A stretch of DNA of 64,000 nt, from the NCBI RefSeq assembly GCF_900120175.1, contig NZ_FQLF01000002.1, forward strand, positions 1,798,001 through 1,862,000, given 5' to 3'. Numbering within the stretch: the stretch's first letter is position 1; each line of letters begins with the position of its first letter. The position numbers were made by a program, and so were the translations under genes. The notes below the pieces were generated by a model, which saw only the letters and a program-made list of their open reading frames with translations, was not told the DNA's origin and made no database searches. The DNA is from Oceanicoccus sp. KOV_DT_Chl. Its GTDB lineage: Bacteria > Pseudomonadota > Gammaproteobacteria > Pseudomonadales > Dasaniaceae. Positions 9,984-20,619 of this stretch are shown piece by piece.

Positions 9984-10310
9984 TTTGTTTATGCATTCAA
10001 ATTGGATGAAATAGGTATATAAATGAAGCAAGAACGCTAAAACCTTATTTTTGAAGTTAAGCACATACTATTCACAGTTTATTGATAAGTTATCCACAGT
10101 AATGCATTGTTTTTATCCACAGATTGGTTGGTTTTGCTTAGGAGTAGGTTTTTCCGTATTTTTTATCTGATAAGTTATTGAAATATAATAGTATTTATGG
10201 GCTGGGATTATTTGAAACATTGCAGTTATTTTTGTGGATAAGTCCAAAAAGGGGGAGTACAATGCACAGCTCTTTGGGGTAGATGGTATAAGTTATCCAC
10301 TTTTTCCCCT
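9984..10310. other. oriC candidate between rpmH and dnaA: DnaA-box cluster and AT-rich DNA
   Basis: Perfect DnaA boxes are at 10090-10098 and 10113-10121 (TTATCCACA, plus strand) and 10233-10241 (TGTGGATAA, minus strand); one-mismatch boxes are at 10068-10076 and 10293-10301. AT-rich DNA lies at 9975-10070 and 10150-10200. Gene strands switch here (rpmH leftward, dnaA rightward), and in Pseudomonas the origin lies in this same gap. A second cluster between mnmG and mnmE competes for the title. GC-skew inflection or marker-frequency data would decide. Confidence 0.7.
10235..10263 (+). promoter_or_regulatory. Candidate dnaA promoter overlapping a DnaA box
   Basis: TACAAT at 10258-10263 makes a good -10 element. 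A weak -35 (TGGATA, 10235-10240, four of six consensus positions) lies 17 bases upstream and falls inside the perfect DnaA box at 10233-10241. A further box (10293-10301) lies just downstream. This geometry would let DnaA repress its own transcription, as known for dnaA in other bacteria. The assignment is by inspection only. Confidence 0.45.
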
Positions 10311-10420
10311 GAGTAATGTTTTTCAGGCGAGGCACCCAAGTACAACAAAAAGCAGGTTGTTATCGTCCGTACGGCTTAAGTAGATATTTATTCACATTAT
10401 GTTCTTTCTGGGGAATTTTC

Positions 10421-11830
10421 TTGCCTGATTCTGTTTGGCAGCAATGTATTCGTTTTTTGCAAGATGAGCTGCCTTCTCAGCAGTTCAATACTTGGATTCG
10501 ACCGTTACAGGTGGAAATCAATGCCAATCATATCCAGCTGCTTGCGCCGAATCGTTTTGTGCGTGATTGGGTTAATAATAAGTATTTGGAGCGGATTTCT
10601 GAAATAGTGGCTGAAACATCCGGGCAATCCTTTGAGGTTAATCTCGAAATCAGCAGTCCTGTTTCTTCTACCCAACAGCGGGTTTTAGAGCCTTCTACCC
10701 CGCGTCCTTTTAATCCTATGTCCAATGCTTCGCTGAGACAGCAGGATATTATTATTCCTCCTAGTCAAAAACCATTGCGCTCCGTAGAGGTTGAGGGTGG
10801 GATTAAGCACCAGAGTTTTCTGATTGAGAACTATACTTTTGATACTTTTGTAGAGGGTAAGTCTAACCAGCTAGCCAGGGCCGCTTCGATGCAGGTGGCA
10901 GAAAATGCCGGCGGCGCTTACAACCCATTATTTTTGTACGGTGGTGTTGGTTTGGGTAAGACTCACTTAATGCATGCTGTTGGTAATGCATTATTGCAAA
11001 AGAACCCTAATGCCAAGGTGGTTTATCTGCACTCTGAAAGGTTTGTCGCTGACATGGTGAAAGCTTTACAATTGAACGCAATTAACGAATTTAAGCGCTA
11101 TTACCGTTCAGTTGACGCCCTATTGATAGATGATATTCAGTTCTTTGCTGGTAAAGAGCGCTCTCAGGAAGAGTTTTTTCATACATTTAATGCGCTGCTG
11201 GAAGGTGGCCAGCAAATGATTCTCACATGCGATCGCTATCCTAAAGAAATTAATGGGTTAGAAGAGCGATTAAAATCCCGGTTTGGCTGGGGCTTAACCG
11301 TTGCGGTAGAGCCGCCTGAGCTGGAGACGCGTGTAGCTATATTAATGAAAAAGGCGGAGCAGGCTTACATTGACTTACCTGGAGATGCCGCGTTTTTTAT
11401 TGCCCAGCGTATTCGTTCCAATGTTCGTGAATTGGAGGGTGCATTAAAACGGGTGATAGCAAGTGCTCACTTCACTGGTAGGGCTATTGATATTGAGCTT
11501 ATTCGTGAATCATTGAAGGATTTATTAGCCCTCCAGGATAAACAAATAAGCCTGGATAATATTCAGCGTACTGTTGCTGAGTACTATAAAATTAAAGTTT
11601 CGGATATGATGTCGAAGCGCCGCAGCCGCTCGGTGGCAAGGCCCAGACAGGTTGCCATGGCTTTGGCCAAGGAGCTCACTAATCATAGTTTGCCAGAGAT
11701 TGGCGATAGCTTTGGTGGTCGCGATCATACGACGGTATTGCATGCATGCCGAAAAATAAAAGAGCTGGAAGAATCCGATGCGGATATCCGCGAGGACTGT
11801 AAGAATCTACTTCGTTCATTAACAACGTAG
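10421..11830 (+). CDS. dnaA: Chromosomal replication initiator DnaA
   Basis: An AAA+ initiator that binds DnaA boxes and opens oriC. I place the start at the TTG at 10421 (protein [20 protein letters not shown]...), because family members begin with this WQQC segment and GGGGAA lies about 6 bases upstream; an in-frame ATG at 10316 would add 35 residues with no resemblance to DnaA. Walker [11 protein letters not shown] and Walker [10 protein letters not shown] are present. The C-terminal box-binding domain has the signature [16 protein letters not shown]. About 469 residues. Confidence 0.97.
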   Translation: MPDSVWQQCIRFLQDELPSQQFNTWIRPLQVEINANHIQLLAPNRFVRDWVNNKYLERISEIVAETSGQSFEVNLEISSPVSSTQQRVLEPSTPRPFNPMSNASLRQQDIIIPPSQKPLRSVEVEGGIKHQSFLIENYTFDTFVEGKSNQLARAASMQVAENAGGAYNPLFLYGGVGLGKTHLMHAVGNALLQKNPNAKVVYLHSERFVADMVKALQLNAINEFKRYYRSVDALLIDDIQFFAGKERSQEEFFHTFNALLEGGQQMILTCDRYPKEINGLEERLKSRFGWGLTVAVEPPELETRVAILMKKAEQAYIDLPGDAAFFIAQRIRSNVRELEGALKRVIASAHFTGRAIDIELIRESLKDLLALQDKQISLDNIQRTVAEYYKIKVSDMMSKRRSRSVARPRQVAMALAKELTNHSLPEIGDSFGGRDHTTVLHACRKIKELEESDADIREDCKNLLRSLTT

Positions 11831-11922
11831 CCGGATTTAACAATAAGATATGCCACCAGCTTGAAGCTGATGGTTGCTAACTAACACAAGATATATCCCT
11901 ACCGATAAGGATTGAGATCAAC

Positions 11923-13029
11923 ATGAAATTTGTGATTTCCCGTGAAGCCCTATTAACCCCATTAAATCTGGTTGCTGGCGTGGTCGAGCGCCGTCAAACC
12001 CTGCCTATATTATCTAATGTGATGTTGGAGCTTGAGGGAAATCAGTTATCTATCACTGGGACAGACTTGGAAGTTGAGTTGGTTGGCCGTGTTACCTTGG
12101 AGCAAGCTCCTCAATCTGGTGGTGAAATTACCGTTCCCGCGCGCAAGTTGGCGGATATTTGTAAATCTTTGCCCGATGGTTGTGATATAGAATTTAGCTT
12201 GGATGACCAGCGCGTTATTGTTCGTTCAGGTCGAAGCCGTTTCACCCTGTCTACACTGTCTGCTAGCGACTTCCCTAATGTTGAGCAAAGCCCCGGGAGT
12301 CAGAACTTCTCTGTTAAACAGGGAGACCTTAAGCGCTTAATAGACCGCACTAGTTTTGCCATGGCGCAGCAAGATGTTCGTTACTATCTTAACGGGATGT
12401 TATGGGAAGTTCAGTCCGGTCAATTACGGGTTGTCGCCACAGATGGTCACCGTCTGGCGCTTTGTACATTAGCAGCGGATATTACCAGTTCCGAGAGTTT
12501 GCAGGTCATTCTTCCTCGTAAAGGGGTTATCGAGTTGGCCCGGTTGATGATGAATGAAAATGATGATGTTCAAATCGTCATAGGCTCTAACCATATTCGT
12601 GCAACAACCAATGAATTTACCTTTACCTCAAAGTTGGTTGATGGGAAGTTCCCGGATTATGACCGTGTATTACCGAAGGCCAGTACCAAAACTATTTTTG
12701 GTTCAAGAACAGACTTAAGACAGGCCTTTTCACGTACGGCTATCCTCTCTAATGAAAAGTATCGTGGTGTTCGATTACTCTTATCTGACGGCAGTATCCA
12801 GATTGTTGCTAATAATCCCGAGCAAGAAGAAGCCGAGGAAATTGTTTCTGTAGAATATCAGGGAGAATCCCTGGAAATTGGTTTTAATGTCAGCTATCTG
12901 CTGGATGTTATGGGTGTTCTGAGTGGTGAAAAGGTTAAATTATCTTTAGCGGATGCTAACAGCAGTGCTTTACTAGAAGAATCAGAGGCTGGTGATTCTA
13001 TGTATGTTGTCATGCCGATGCGTTTATAA
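11923..13029 (+). CDS. dnaN: DNA polymerase III beta sliding clamp
   Basis: A 368-residue protein that starts MKFVISREALLTPLNLVAGVVERRQTLPIL and ends YVVMPMRL, both typical of the beta clamp. It forms the ring that holds Pol III and many partner proteins on DNA. AAGGAT precedes the start. It follows dnaA by 92 bases and precedes recF, the standard dnaA-dnaN-recF-gyrB order. Confidence 0.98.
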   Translation: MKFVISREALLTPLNLVAGVVERRQTLPILSNVMLELEGNQLSITGTDLEVELVGRVTLEQAPQSGGEITVPARKLADICKSLPDGCDIEFSLDDQRVIVRSGRSRFTLSTLSASDFPNVEQSPGSQNFSVKQGDLKRLIDRTSFAMAQQDVRYYLNGMLWEVQSGQLRVVATDGHRLALCTLAADITSSESLQVILPRKGVIELARLMMNENDDVQIVIGSNHIRATTNEFTFTSKLVDGKFPDYDRVLPKASTKTIFGSRTDLRQAFSRTAILSNEKYRGVRLLLSDGSIQIVANNPEQEEAEEIVSVEYQGESLEIGFNVSYLLDVMGVLSGEKVKLSLADANSSALLEESEAGDSMYVVMPMRL

Positions 13030-13060
13030 GCTTTCCTCTGTTTGATTAACTGATTCTACT

Positions 13061-14182
13061 TTGTTAATTCGCAGGTTAGAAATTACCGGGGTCCGAAACC
13101 TAAGCAGAGCCTGCCTTGAGAACTTATCGCCTATTAATATATTGTTTGGTGATAATGGTGCAGGCAAAACCAGCGTTTTGGAATCTATTTACCTACTCTC
13201 TTCAGCCCGCTCTTTTCGGGGCCATAAGCTTAAACCCCTTGTCAATATTGATATGGATAGCTGTGTTAGCTTTGCTGAGATTGATATTGAAGGCCTTGGC
13301 TATCAGCCGGTTGGCATTAAGCGTTTTAAAGCCTCTGCTAAGCCTGGTGTTATCAAGGTAGCTGGTCAACATGTTAAATCTGCATCTGTATTAGCTGAGA
13401 ACCTCCCGCTACAAGTTATTAATGCTGACACATTTCAGTTGCTGGAGGGGTCCCCGTCTGTTCGTCGACAGTTTTTGGACTGGGGTGTGTTCCACGTGGA
13501 ACATCAGTTTTATAGTGTCTGGAAAAGCGCTCAACGCTGTTTAAAACAACGGAATAGTTTGTTGCGGCATGCTAGAATAGACCAGCCTCAACTGGCTGTA
13601 TGGACGTCAGAGCTGGTTCAGCATGCAGAGCTTATACATGGTTATCGAGCGGCCTATTTTACACAGTTGGTTCCTGTTTTTGAGAAGGTGTTAGACCGTC
13701 TTATAGATCTTGATGGCTTGCAGCTTGCTTATTTTCGAGGTTGGGATAAGGATAGGACATTTACCGAAGTGTTGGCTTCTAATCAGCAAAGAGAGCAGGA
13801 ACAAGGTTATACATTGTCTGGTCCACACCGGGCAGACTTAAAGTTACGTTATCGTGCGAGTAACGCTGCGGATATATTATCTCGTGGTCAGCAAAAACTT
13901 GTTGTTTGCGCGCTAAGGGTCGCCCAAGGGTATTTGCTGTCGCAGTTAACCGGGAAGTCCTGCGTGTTTCTGGTGGATGATTTGCCTGCAGAGCTGGATT
14001 TCCGACATAGAAAGGCGCTGTGTGGGCTGTTTGAAGAATTACAGTGCCAGGTTTTTGTAACCTGTGTTGATCATAACGACTTGGTTGGTTGTTGGGGTGA
14101 TGACACGTCAATATCAATGTTCCACGTGGAACAAGGTAAGATTTCAGAGGTTGTGGCTGGCGGTTTTGCACCGGCTCCATAA
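13061..14182 (+). CDS. recF: Recombination/repair protein RecF
   Basis: A 373-residue SMC-like ATPase that helps load RecA at gaps with RecO and RecR. The start is a TTG at 13061 (MLIRRLEITGVRNLS...); no better start is visible and the N-terminus aligns with the family. Walker A GDNGAGKTS is at about residues 30-38, the signature SRGQQKLVV and Walker B FLVDDLPAELD are in the C-terminal third. The gene carries two perfect parS palindromes (13488-13503 and 14118-14133) whose translation gives FHVEH and FHVEQ. Confidence 0.95.
   Translation: MLIRRLEITGVRNLSRACLENLSPINILFGDNGAGKTSVLESIYLLSSARSFRGHKLKPLVNIDMDSCVSFAEIDIEGLGYQPVGIKRFKASAKPGVIKVAGQHVKSASVLAENLPLQVINADTFQLLEGSPSVRRQFLDWGVFHVEHQFYSVWKSAQRCLKQRNSLLRHARIDQPQLAVWTSELVQHAELIHGYRAAYFTQLVPVFEKVLDRLIDLDGLQLAYFRGWDKDRTFTEVLASNQQREQEQGYTLSGPHRADLKLRYRASNAADILSRGQQKLVVCALRVAQGYLLSQLTGKSCVFLVDDLPAELDFRHRKALCGLFEELQCQVFVTCVDHNDLVGCWGDDTSISMFHVEQGKISEVVAGGFAPAP
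13488..13503. promoter_or_regulatory. parS site 1 (ParB-binding palindrome inside recF)
   Basis: The sequence TGTTCCACGTGGAACA is a perfect 16-bp palindrome matching the chromosomal parS consensus (TGTTNCACGTGNAACA). It lies about 3.2 kb to the dnaA-gyrB side of the rpmH-dnaA gap, and parA and parB are encoded in this window. It is read through as recF coding sequence (FHVEH). Confidence 0.93.
14118..14133. promoter_or_regulatory. parS site 2 (ParB-binding palindrome inside recF)
   Basis: A second exact copy of TGTTCCACGTGGAACA, 630 bases from the first and near the 3' end of recF (translated FHVEQ). Two identical sites this close would allow ParB clamp loading at both and joint spreading. 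No other copy was noticed in the window. Confidence 0.93.
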
Positions 14183-14215
14183 TGAATGCTGCTAAAGCGG
14201 CAAGAATAAGTTTAA

Positions 14216-16648
<2,433 letters not shown>

Positions 16649-16654
16649 AAACGG

Positions 16655-16800
16655 TCGTTGTGGGTTCTCACGGGAAATGAAAAATTCTCACCTAAAATGA
16701 ATCAATATTTTTAGGAAAGTAGTAATAAAATCAATGAGTTATTGAAAATAACCATATTTTAATTATGGTTAAATGGTCGGGTAAAAGGATTTATCCGACC
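16655..16800. repeat. Left boundary repeat of the accessory island (copy 1), with two hairpins
   Basis: About 145 bases just after gyrB that recur imperfectly at 25228-25377 in the same orientation. The best-conserved core is 16680-16701 (22 identical bases at 25261-25282). Shared blocks then include AGTAGTAA, ATCAATGA, GGTCGGGTAAA and TTTATCCG. Copy 1 has two hairpins: AACCATA/TATGGTT (16750-16770) and GGTCGGGTAAA/TTTATCCGACC (16775-16800). The second could also terminate gyrB transcription, although it is followed by As rather than Ts. Confidence 0.7.
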
Positions 16801-16809
16801 AAAAACTAC

Positions 16810-17328
16810 CTATTCGAATGTAGCCATTTCAATAGATTTATTACTAAATTGATCTGTATTTCCATTGGCTATCCAAAAGCTTATGACATCTTCCCCTGTT
16901 TTAAGTACTTCGACCTTCAATACTTCATCGGTGGCCTCTTCATCATAAGGGGCTTCTAGCCCGTGAATAGTTGTTGCGTCACCCACCACAGCATAATCAA
17001 GCTTCTTAGGCTTGTTTGCTGAAAGCTTCTGCCCAGTAATTTTTATTGTAGAGTCATTTTCAACACCAATACGGTGAATAAACGGCCCAACCACTTCATG
17101 ATAACCTGGCTGAGCAGGAGGCATATGTCTATAGGTGGGTTGTGTCGCCAGTAAGGTTGAATCTACCCAGTAGGATAAAGACTTGGTTCGCCTGTCTTTC
17201 TCTTCCTTTATTCGTCGTTGACGCTTTTCTTCCTCCCACTCAATACGTCGTTGCTCGGCCTCCATCTCTGCTTTTTCATGAAGCTTAGCAAGAGCTATTG
17301 GCTGCCATGCCCAAGCCACATTCAGCAT
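16810..17328 (-). CDS. Hypothetical protein with a charged coiled-coil N-terminal region
   Basis: A 172-residue ORF I do not recognise. Residues 15-50 are rich in Glu, Arg and Lys (EKAEMEAEQRRIEWEEEKR) and probably form a helix or coiled coil; residues 60-172 look globular (HRIGVENDSTIKITGQKL... ending EMATFE). There is no signal peptide or membrane segment and no clear ribosome binding site, so the true N-terminus may lie elsewhere, or the ORF may be a fragment. It stands alone on the minus strand at the left end of the island, next to the boundary repeat. Confidence 0.5.
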   Translation of the reverse strand: MLNVAWAWQPIALAKLHEKAEMEAEQRRIEWEEEKRQRRIKEEKDRRTKSLSYWVDSTLLATQPTYRHMPPAQPGYHEVVGPFIHRIGVENDSTIKITGQKLSANKPKKLDYAVVGDATTIHGLEAPYDEEATDEVLKVEVLKTGEDVISFWIANGNTDQFSNKSIEMATFE

Positions 17329-17865
17329 GGTGGGATGATTAAAATCGGGTCAACAGTTAGTTATCACAGCTGGCTACATGTTTTGGAATTATAATGATTG
17401 GACTTAGTATTAGTGCCAGAGACGTTAGAAGGCGTCTAACAAATGCTGGGTGTAGTCCAGTTTGGATGTGGAAAAGGTGTTTTTAGATAAGTAATAGGTA
17501 TTAATTAGTACATAGTGTGTGGTGAGTGATCACTAACTACCAAATGTAGGATAATGCTTTCAAAGTATCAAAATTAAACTACAGTTATACATTATAAACC
17601 TATGATTATTGTAGAGTTTTTGGCAATATTGGCTCTTACAATAAGTAAATTTACCCTTATACTGTTTTTTTATACAGTCGTGTTACTTTCGCAGCTACAC
17701 TTAAAAATACAGGTAAAGCATTAACCAGTTTATAACTTATGAAAATATTGCCGTTCATAAGTTTTTGTGTGCGCGTATATTATTAAGGCGTTTAATAATT
17801 TAGGGGAGATCGTTCTCAAAAGCTGTTCTTTTAAAAGAGCTTAAATATTTGAGTAAGGATTAATT
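17329..17865. other. AT-rich intergenic region upstream of the HD/nucleotidyltransferase operon
   Basis: This 537-base stretch has no convincing gene. It holds a perfect 10-bp inverted repeat, AACTTATGAA (17734-17743) and TTCATAAGTT (17754-17763), followed by TTT, which could be a terminator or an operator. A second hairpin (about 17819-17843, AAGCT...AGCTT around TTCTTTTAAAAGA) lies in the presumed leader of the downstream operon. AAGGATTAATT just before 17866 is the ribosome binding site of the HD gene. No promoter stands out clearly. Confidence 0.5.
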
Positions 17866-18867
17866 ATGGAAAGTCAGAAAAAAATACTTAATAACGAAAG
17901 CGTTTATATTCAAGCTATTATAAAAGATGAATTTTATTCAAAGTTAGTAGCAACTGATGCTTTTCAGCGACTTAGACATATCTCTTTTTTAGGCGCGATA
18001 GATTATACAAGCGGCATATATAGTGATGATGAAGGCGTTAGAGCGCAACGGAGTCGCTATAGTCATTCGCTGGGTGTTGCTGCATTAGCTTTATATATTT
18101 CAAAAGAAAGAAAATATTCTAGAGAGCTAGAAAAGCACTTAGTTACTGCAGCACTACTTCATGATGTCGGCCACGCCCCACTGTCTCACAGCTTAGAGTC
18201 TAAGTTTTCAGAGACATTTAGTCTGTGCCACCATGAAAATGGGAAGTCACTAGTTAATGGTAAATCTAAACTGGGAAAGCCTTTAAATAAAATATTAAAA
18301 GACAATGTGGACCCTTCAGAGGTGAACAGCCTGATTGGAGGTGCGTCTTCTTTAGATGGAGAGGATTTGTTTTCTAGCCCAATTAACATTGACACAATTG
18401 ACGGAATAATAAGAGCATCTAATTATCATTACAGTTATCCGCAGTTGAGTACAATTGATATAGCTAAGGCATCTTTTCTTTCTAATGAAAGAGGTCGCTT
18501 TAGTCTGCTTGATACTTTTTGGCAGAGAAAGGGTTTGATATACAGTGCATTTATTCAGAGCGGAGCTGGCTTAGCTGCAGATATTATCAGTCAGAATTAT
18601 TTTGAAGACAATAAAGAGCTATTTGCGTCTAATGATATAGAGAGTGATGAAGAAAAATGGGCGGAAAAACATCCCATGCTCTTTTTGCAGTTAAAGAATT
18701 TCAACCCATTAAATTATTCTAAGCATATTCCCCATGAAGTAGATATTATGGAAAGGGATTATTTTATAAATGAGCAATCAATGGATCCAGAGCGTTTTGT
18801 TTGTGATAAAAAGCTATCAAAATATAGTTTTGAAGATTACAGGGAAAGAGTTGTCTACGCATCATAA
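17866..18867 (+). CDS. HD-domain phosphohydrolase (COG1078/SAMHD1-like dNTPase family), first gene of a three-gene operon
   Basis: A 333-residue protein with a classic HD superfamily core. FQRLRHISFLG (residues 33-43) and RSRYSHSLGVAALAL (62-76) supply the first His (H67). ALLHDVGHAPLSHSLE (96-111) supplies His99-Asp100 plus H103 and H108. NIDTIDGIIRA (174-184) probably gives the last metal-binding Asp. This set and the QRLR motif are typical of the COG1078 group, whose relatives (dGTPase, SAMHD1) cleave dNTPs to nucleosides and triphosphate; the substrate here is not known. Two cotranscribed genes follow. Codon use is AT-rich compared with the core genes around the island. Family certain; function in the operon inferred. 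Confidence 0.88.
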   Translation: MESQKKILNNESVYIQAIIKDEFYSKLVATDAFQRLRHISFLGAIDYTSGIYSDDEGVRAQRSRYSHSLGVAALALYISKERKYSRELEKHLVTAALLHDVGHAPLSHSLESKFSETFSLCHHENGKSLVNGKSKLGKPLNKILKDNVDPSEVNSLIGGASSLDGEDLFSSPINIDTIDGIIRASNYHYSYPQLSTIDIAKASFLSNERGRFSLLDTFWQRKGLIYSAFIQSGAGLAADIISQNYFEDNKELFASNDIESDEEKWAEKHPMLFLQLKNFNPLNYSKHIPHEVDIMERDYFINEQSMDPERFVCDKKLSKYSFEDYRERVVYAS

Positions 18868-18907
18868 AAATATACAAATAAATATATAATATTTGTTTTG
18901 GGGCTTA

Positions 18908-19885
18908 ATGTGTGAATCGGATTTTGATAGATTTGAATCTATCAAAAAAAGGATTTCTTTTAGTAATAAGAAGTTAGAGATAATAAGAAGCGAGATAGAA
19001 CAAGCAGTAGAAAACTCAAGTTATTCAGATAATTTTTCTATTATATCCACCGGATCTTACGCGAGAAAAGAAGCGTCAGATGAGTCGGATATAGATCTAT
19101 TTATAGTTCATGATAACTCTATTTCTCAAACCGATTTAGACTCTGAGAAAGAGAACATTCAGAAGATCATCGAAAAACATATTCCAAATGATACTGGAAG
19201 CACAGGAACCTTTGGTTCTGAAGCATGCCAAAGTATAGAAGAGCTGCTTAGCAATATAGGTGGTGAAAACGATGATAATCATCACTTAACTAGAAGAATG
19301 CTATTTCTATTGGAAGGTTCTTATATATTTAATGAGAAGAAGTTTGATGAGTATAGGGGATTGTTGCTTGAACGGTATATTAAAGATAATACCCCAAGCC
19401 ATCAGCTAGCTAAGTTTTTCCTAAACGATATTATTAGATATTATAGGACTATAACAACAGATTTTGAATATAAGGTAACGGAAGATAATAAGAACTGGGG
19501 TTTAAGGAATATTAAATTAAGGTTTTCAAGAAAGTTACTGTATTTTAGTGGGATTATGGTTGTTGCAGAAACATGCTATAAACCTAGTGTAGAAAAATTT
19601 AAAACTACAACTGAGCTGCTAAAATTAACGCCTCTAGAGAGAATACAAAAATTAAGTCGTATAGAGCCAAAAAAGATATTTGAAATTTATGATACGTTTT
19701 TAGAGAAAGTTTCAGATCCATCTATTAGAGAAAAGTTAGTAGGGGTAGAAAAGGAAGATAGAGAAAATATTCCGGAGTTTGCAAGCTTGAAAAACTTGGG
19801 ACAACATTTTTCATGGGAGCTCTCTACCTGCATGAAAGATTCTTATGATGTAAATCACCCTATACATCACTCTTTAATATTTTAA
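18908..19885 (+). CDS. Polymerase-beta-type nucleotidyltransferase, second gene of the operon
   Basis: The ATG at 18908 (MCESDFDRFESIKKR...) has GGGG about 6 bases upstream; a TTG at 18893 is possible. The 325-residue protein carries the minimal nucleotidyltransferase signature GSYARKEASDESDIDLF at about residues 49-65, with metal-binding Asp61 and Asp63. The rest is a long alpha-helical-looking region that I cannot assign (QLAKFFLNDIIRYYRT, KLRFSRKLLYFSGIMV). Such enzymes transfer NMP to protein, RNA or small molecules. The stop overlaps the next start as TAATG, implying translational coupling. I cannot tell whether it is a protein AMPylator, a small-molecule enzyme or a defence effector. 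Confidence 0.85.
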   Translation: MCESDFDRFESIKKRISFSNKKLEIIRSEIEQAVENSSYSDNFSIISTGSYARKEASDESDIDLFIVHDNSISQTDLDSEKENIQKIIEKHIPNDTGSTGTFGSEACQSIEELLSNIGGENDDNHHLTRRMLFLLEGSYIFNEKKFDEYRGLLLERYIKDNTPSHQLAKFFLNDIIRYYRTITTDFEYKVTEDNKNWGLRNIKLRFSRKLLYFSGIMVVAETCYKPSVEKFKTTTELLKLTPLERIQKLSRIEPKKIFEIYDTFLEKVSDPSIREKLVGVEKEDRENIPEFASLKNLGQHFSWELSTCMKDSYDVNHPIHHSLIF

Positions 19886-20394
19886 TGGAAAAAAAGATAG
19901 TTTTTTTGCGACATGGAAGTACAAAGTATAATGTAGAGAAAAGATGGATGGGGTCTATAGATTTACCTTTAAACAAAATAGGTAAATTAGAGGTTGAGAA
20001 AGTAGCGAATAAGTTAGAAAAACTAACTATTGATGTGATTTATTCCAGTCCTTTGATAAGAGCTTTAGAAACAGCAAATATTCTACGTAGTAATTTCCCT
20101 AAAAATATAGACCTAGTTGTTTTGGATGGGCTTGCAGAAAGGTCATATGGAGAGCTTGAGGGAAAAGAAAAAAATAAACAGGATAGATCTATTTTAAATG
20201 AGATAAGCTCCGTAGAATCAAAAAAAATATTTATGGAGAGAGTGAATTCTTCATTTTTAAAAATAGATAGAGAGAACGCTCTAGTAATATCCCATTCAGC
20301 AGTATTTACAGCAATTCAAGAACTGTACCCAAATGAAATAAACTCTGCTCTAGTGAAACCAGATAATGGAGAGTTTGTAACATTATATATTTAG
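19885..20394 (+). CDS. Histidine phosphatase (phosphoglycerate-mutase-like), third gene of the operon
   Basis: A 169-residue protein with the RHG signature FLRHGSTKYN: Arg9 and the phospho-accepting His10, then Arg59 (SSPLIRALETA), Glu85 (LAERSYGELEG) and His137 (VISHSAV). These are the complete active-site residues of branch-1 histidine phosphatases such as cobalamin-ribazole phosphatase. Because the gene is fused by overlap (TAATG) to a nucleotidyltransferase gene that follows an HD hydrolase gene, a nucleotide or nucleotidylated substrate is likely, but this is inference. It is shorter than most family members (about 200) yet appears complete. Confidence 0.87.
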   Translation: MEKKIVFLRHGSTKYNVEKRWMGSIDLPLNKIGKLEVEKVANKLEKLTIDVIYSSPLIRALETANILRSNFPKNIDLVVLDGLAERSYGELEGKEKNKQDRSILNEISSVESKKIFMERVNSSFLKIDRENALVISHSAVFTAIQELYPNEINSALVKPDNGEFVTLYI

Positions 20395-20412
20395 CCCGTT
20401 TAAAACCTATTA

Positions 20413-20574
20413 CTGTTGATTTGCGCCCAAAATTGACCCTACAGGGCAATATATTTGTATTGAATGTTGACCCAGGGTCCAACGTTTGAGCTGCTGGATT
20501 GTTTGCTCGCATGCTGATACACAGGTTCATATATCTGTGCAAAAGCGGGGTCACTTTTAAATGCAAATCAACAG
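20413..20574. mobile_element. Small element with terminal inverted repeats, IS21-like remnant or MITE
   Basis: The ends are inverted: CTGTTGATTTGC at 20413-20424 and GCAAATCAACAG at 20563-20574, continuing with AAAA and TGACCC inside each end (22 of 27 positions agree). A further TTGACCCAGGGTCC lies at 20467-20480. Ends of this type, with TGTTGATTTGC-like tips and repeated TGACCC blocks, are how I remember IS21-family termini, but I could not compare with a database. No transposase fits in 162 bases and I see no target duplication. It lies between two converging operons. Confidence 0.45.
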
Positions 20575-20619
20575 CCCCATATAATGGCCCTCTATGTGGA
20601 GAGCCATGTAGTAGAACCT

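Noticed and set aside
17424-17440. attC-like motifs GTTAGAA and GTCTAAC, suggesting an integron cassette
   Set aside because: The two motifs are only 3 bases apart, GTTAGAA does not fit GTTRRRY, there is no long imperfect palindrome between, and there is no integron integrase. Better explained as chance inverted repeat.
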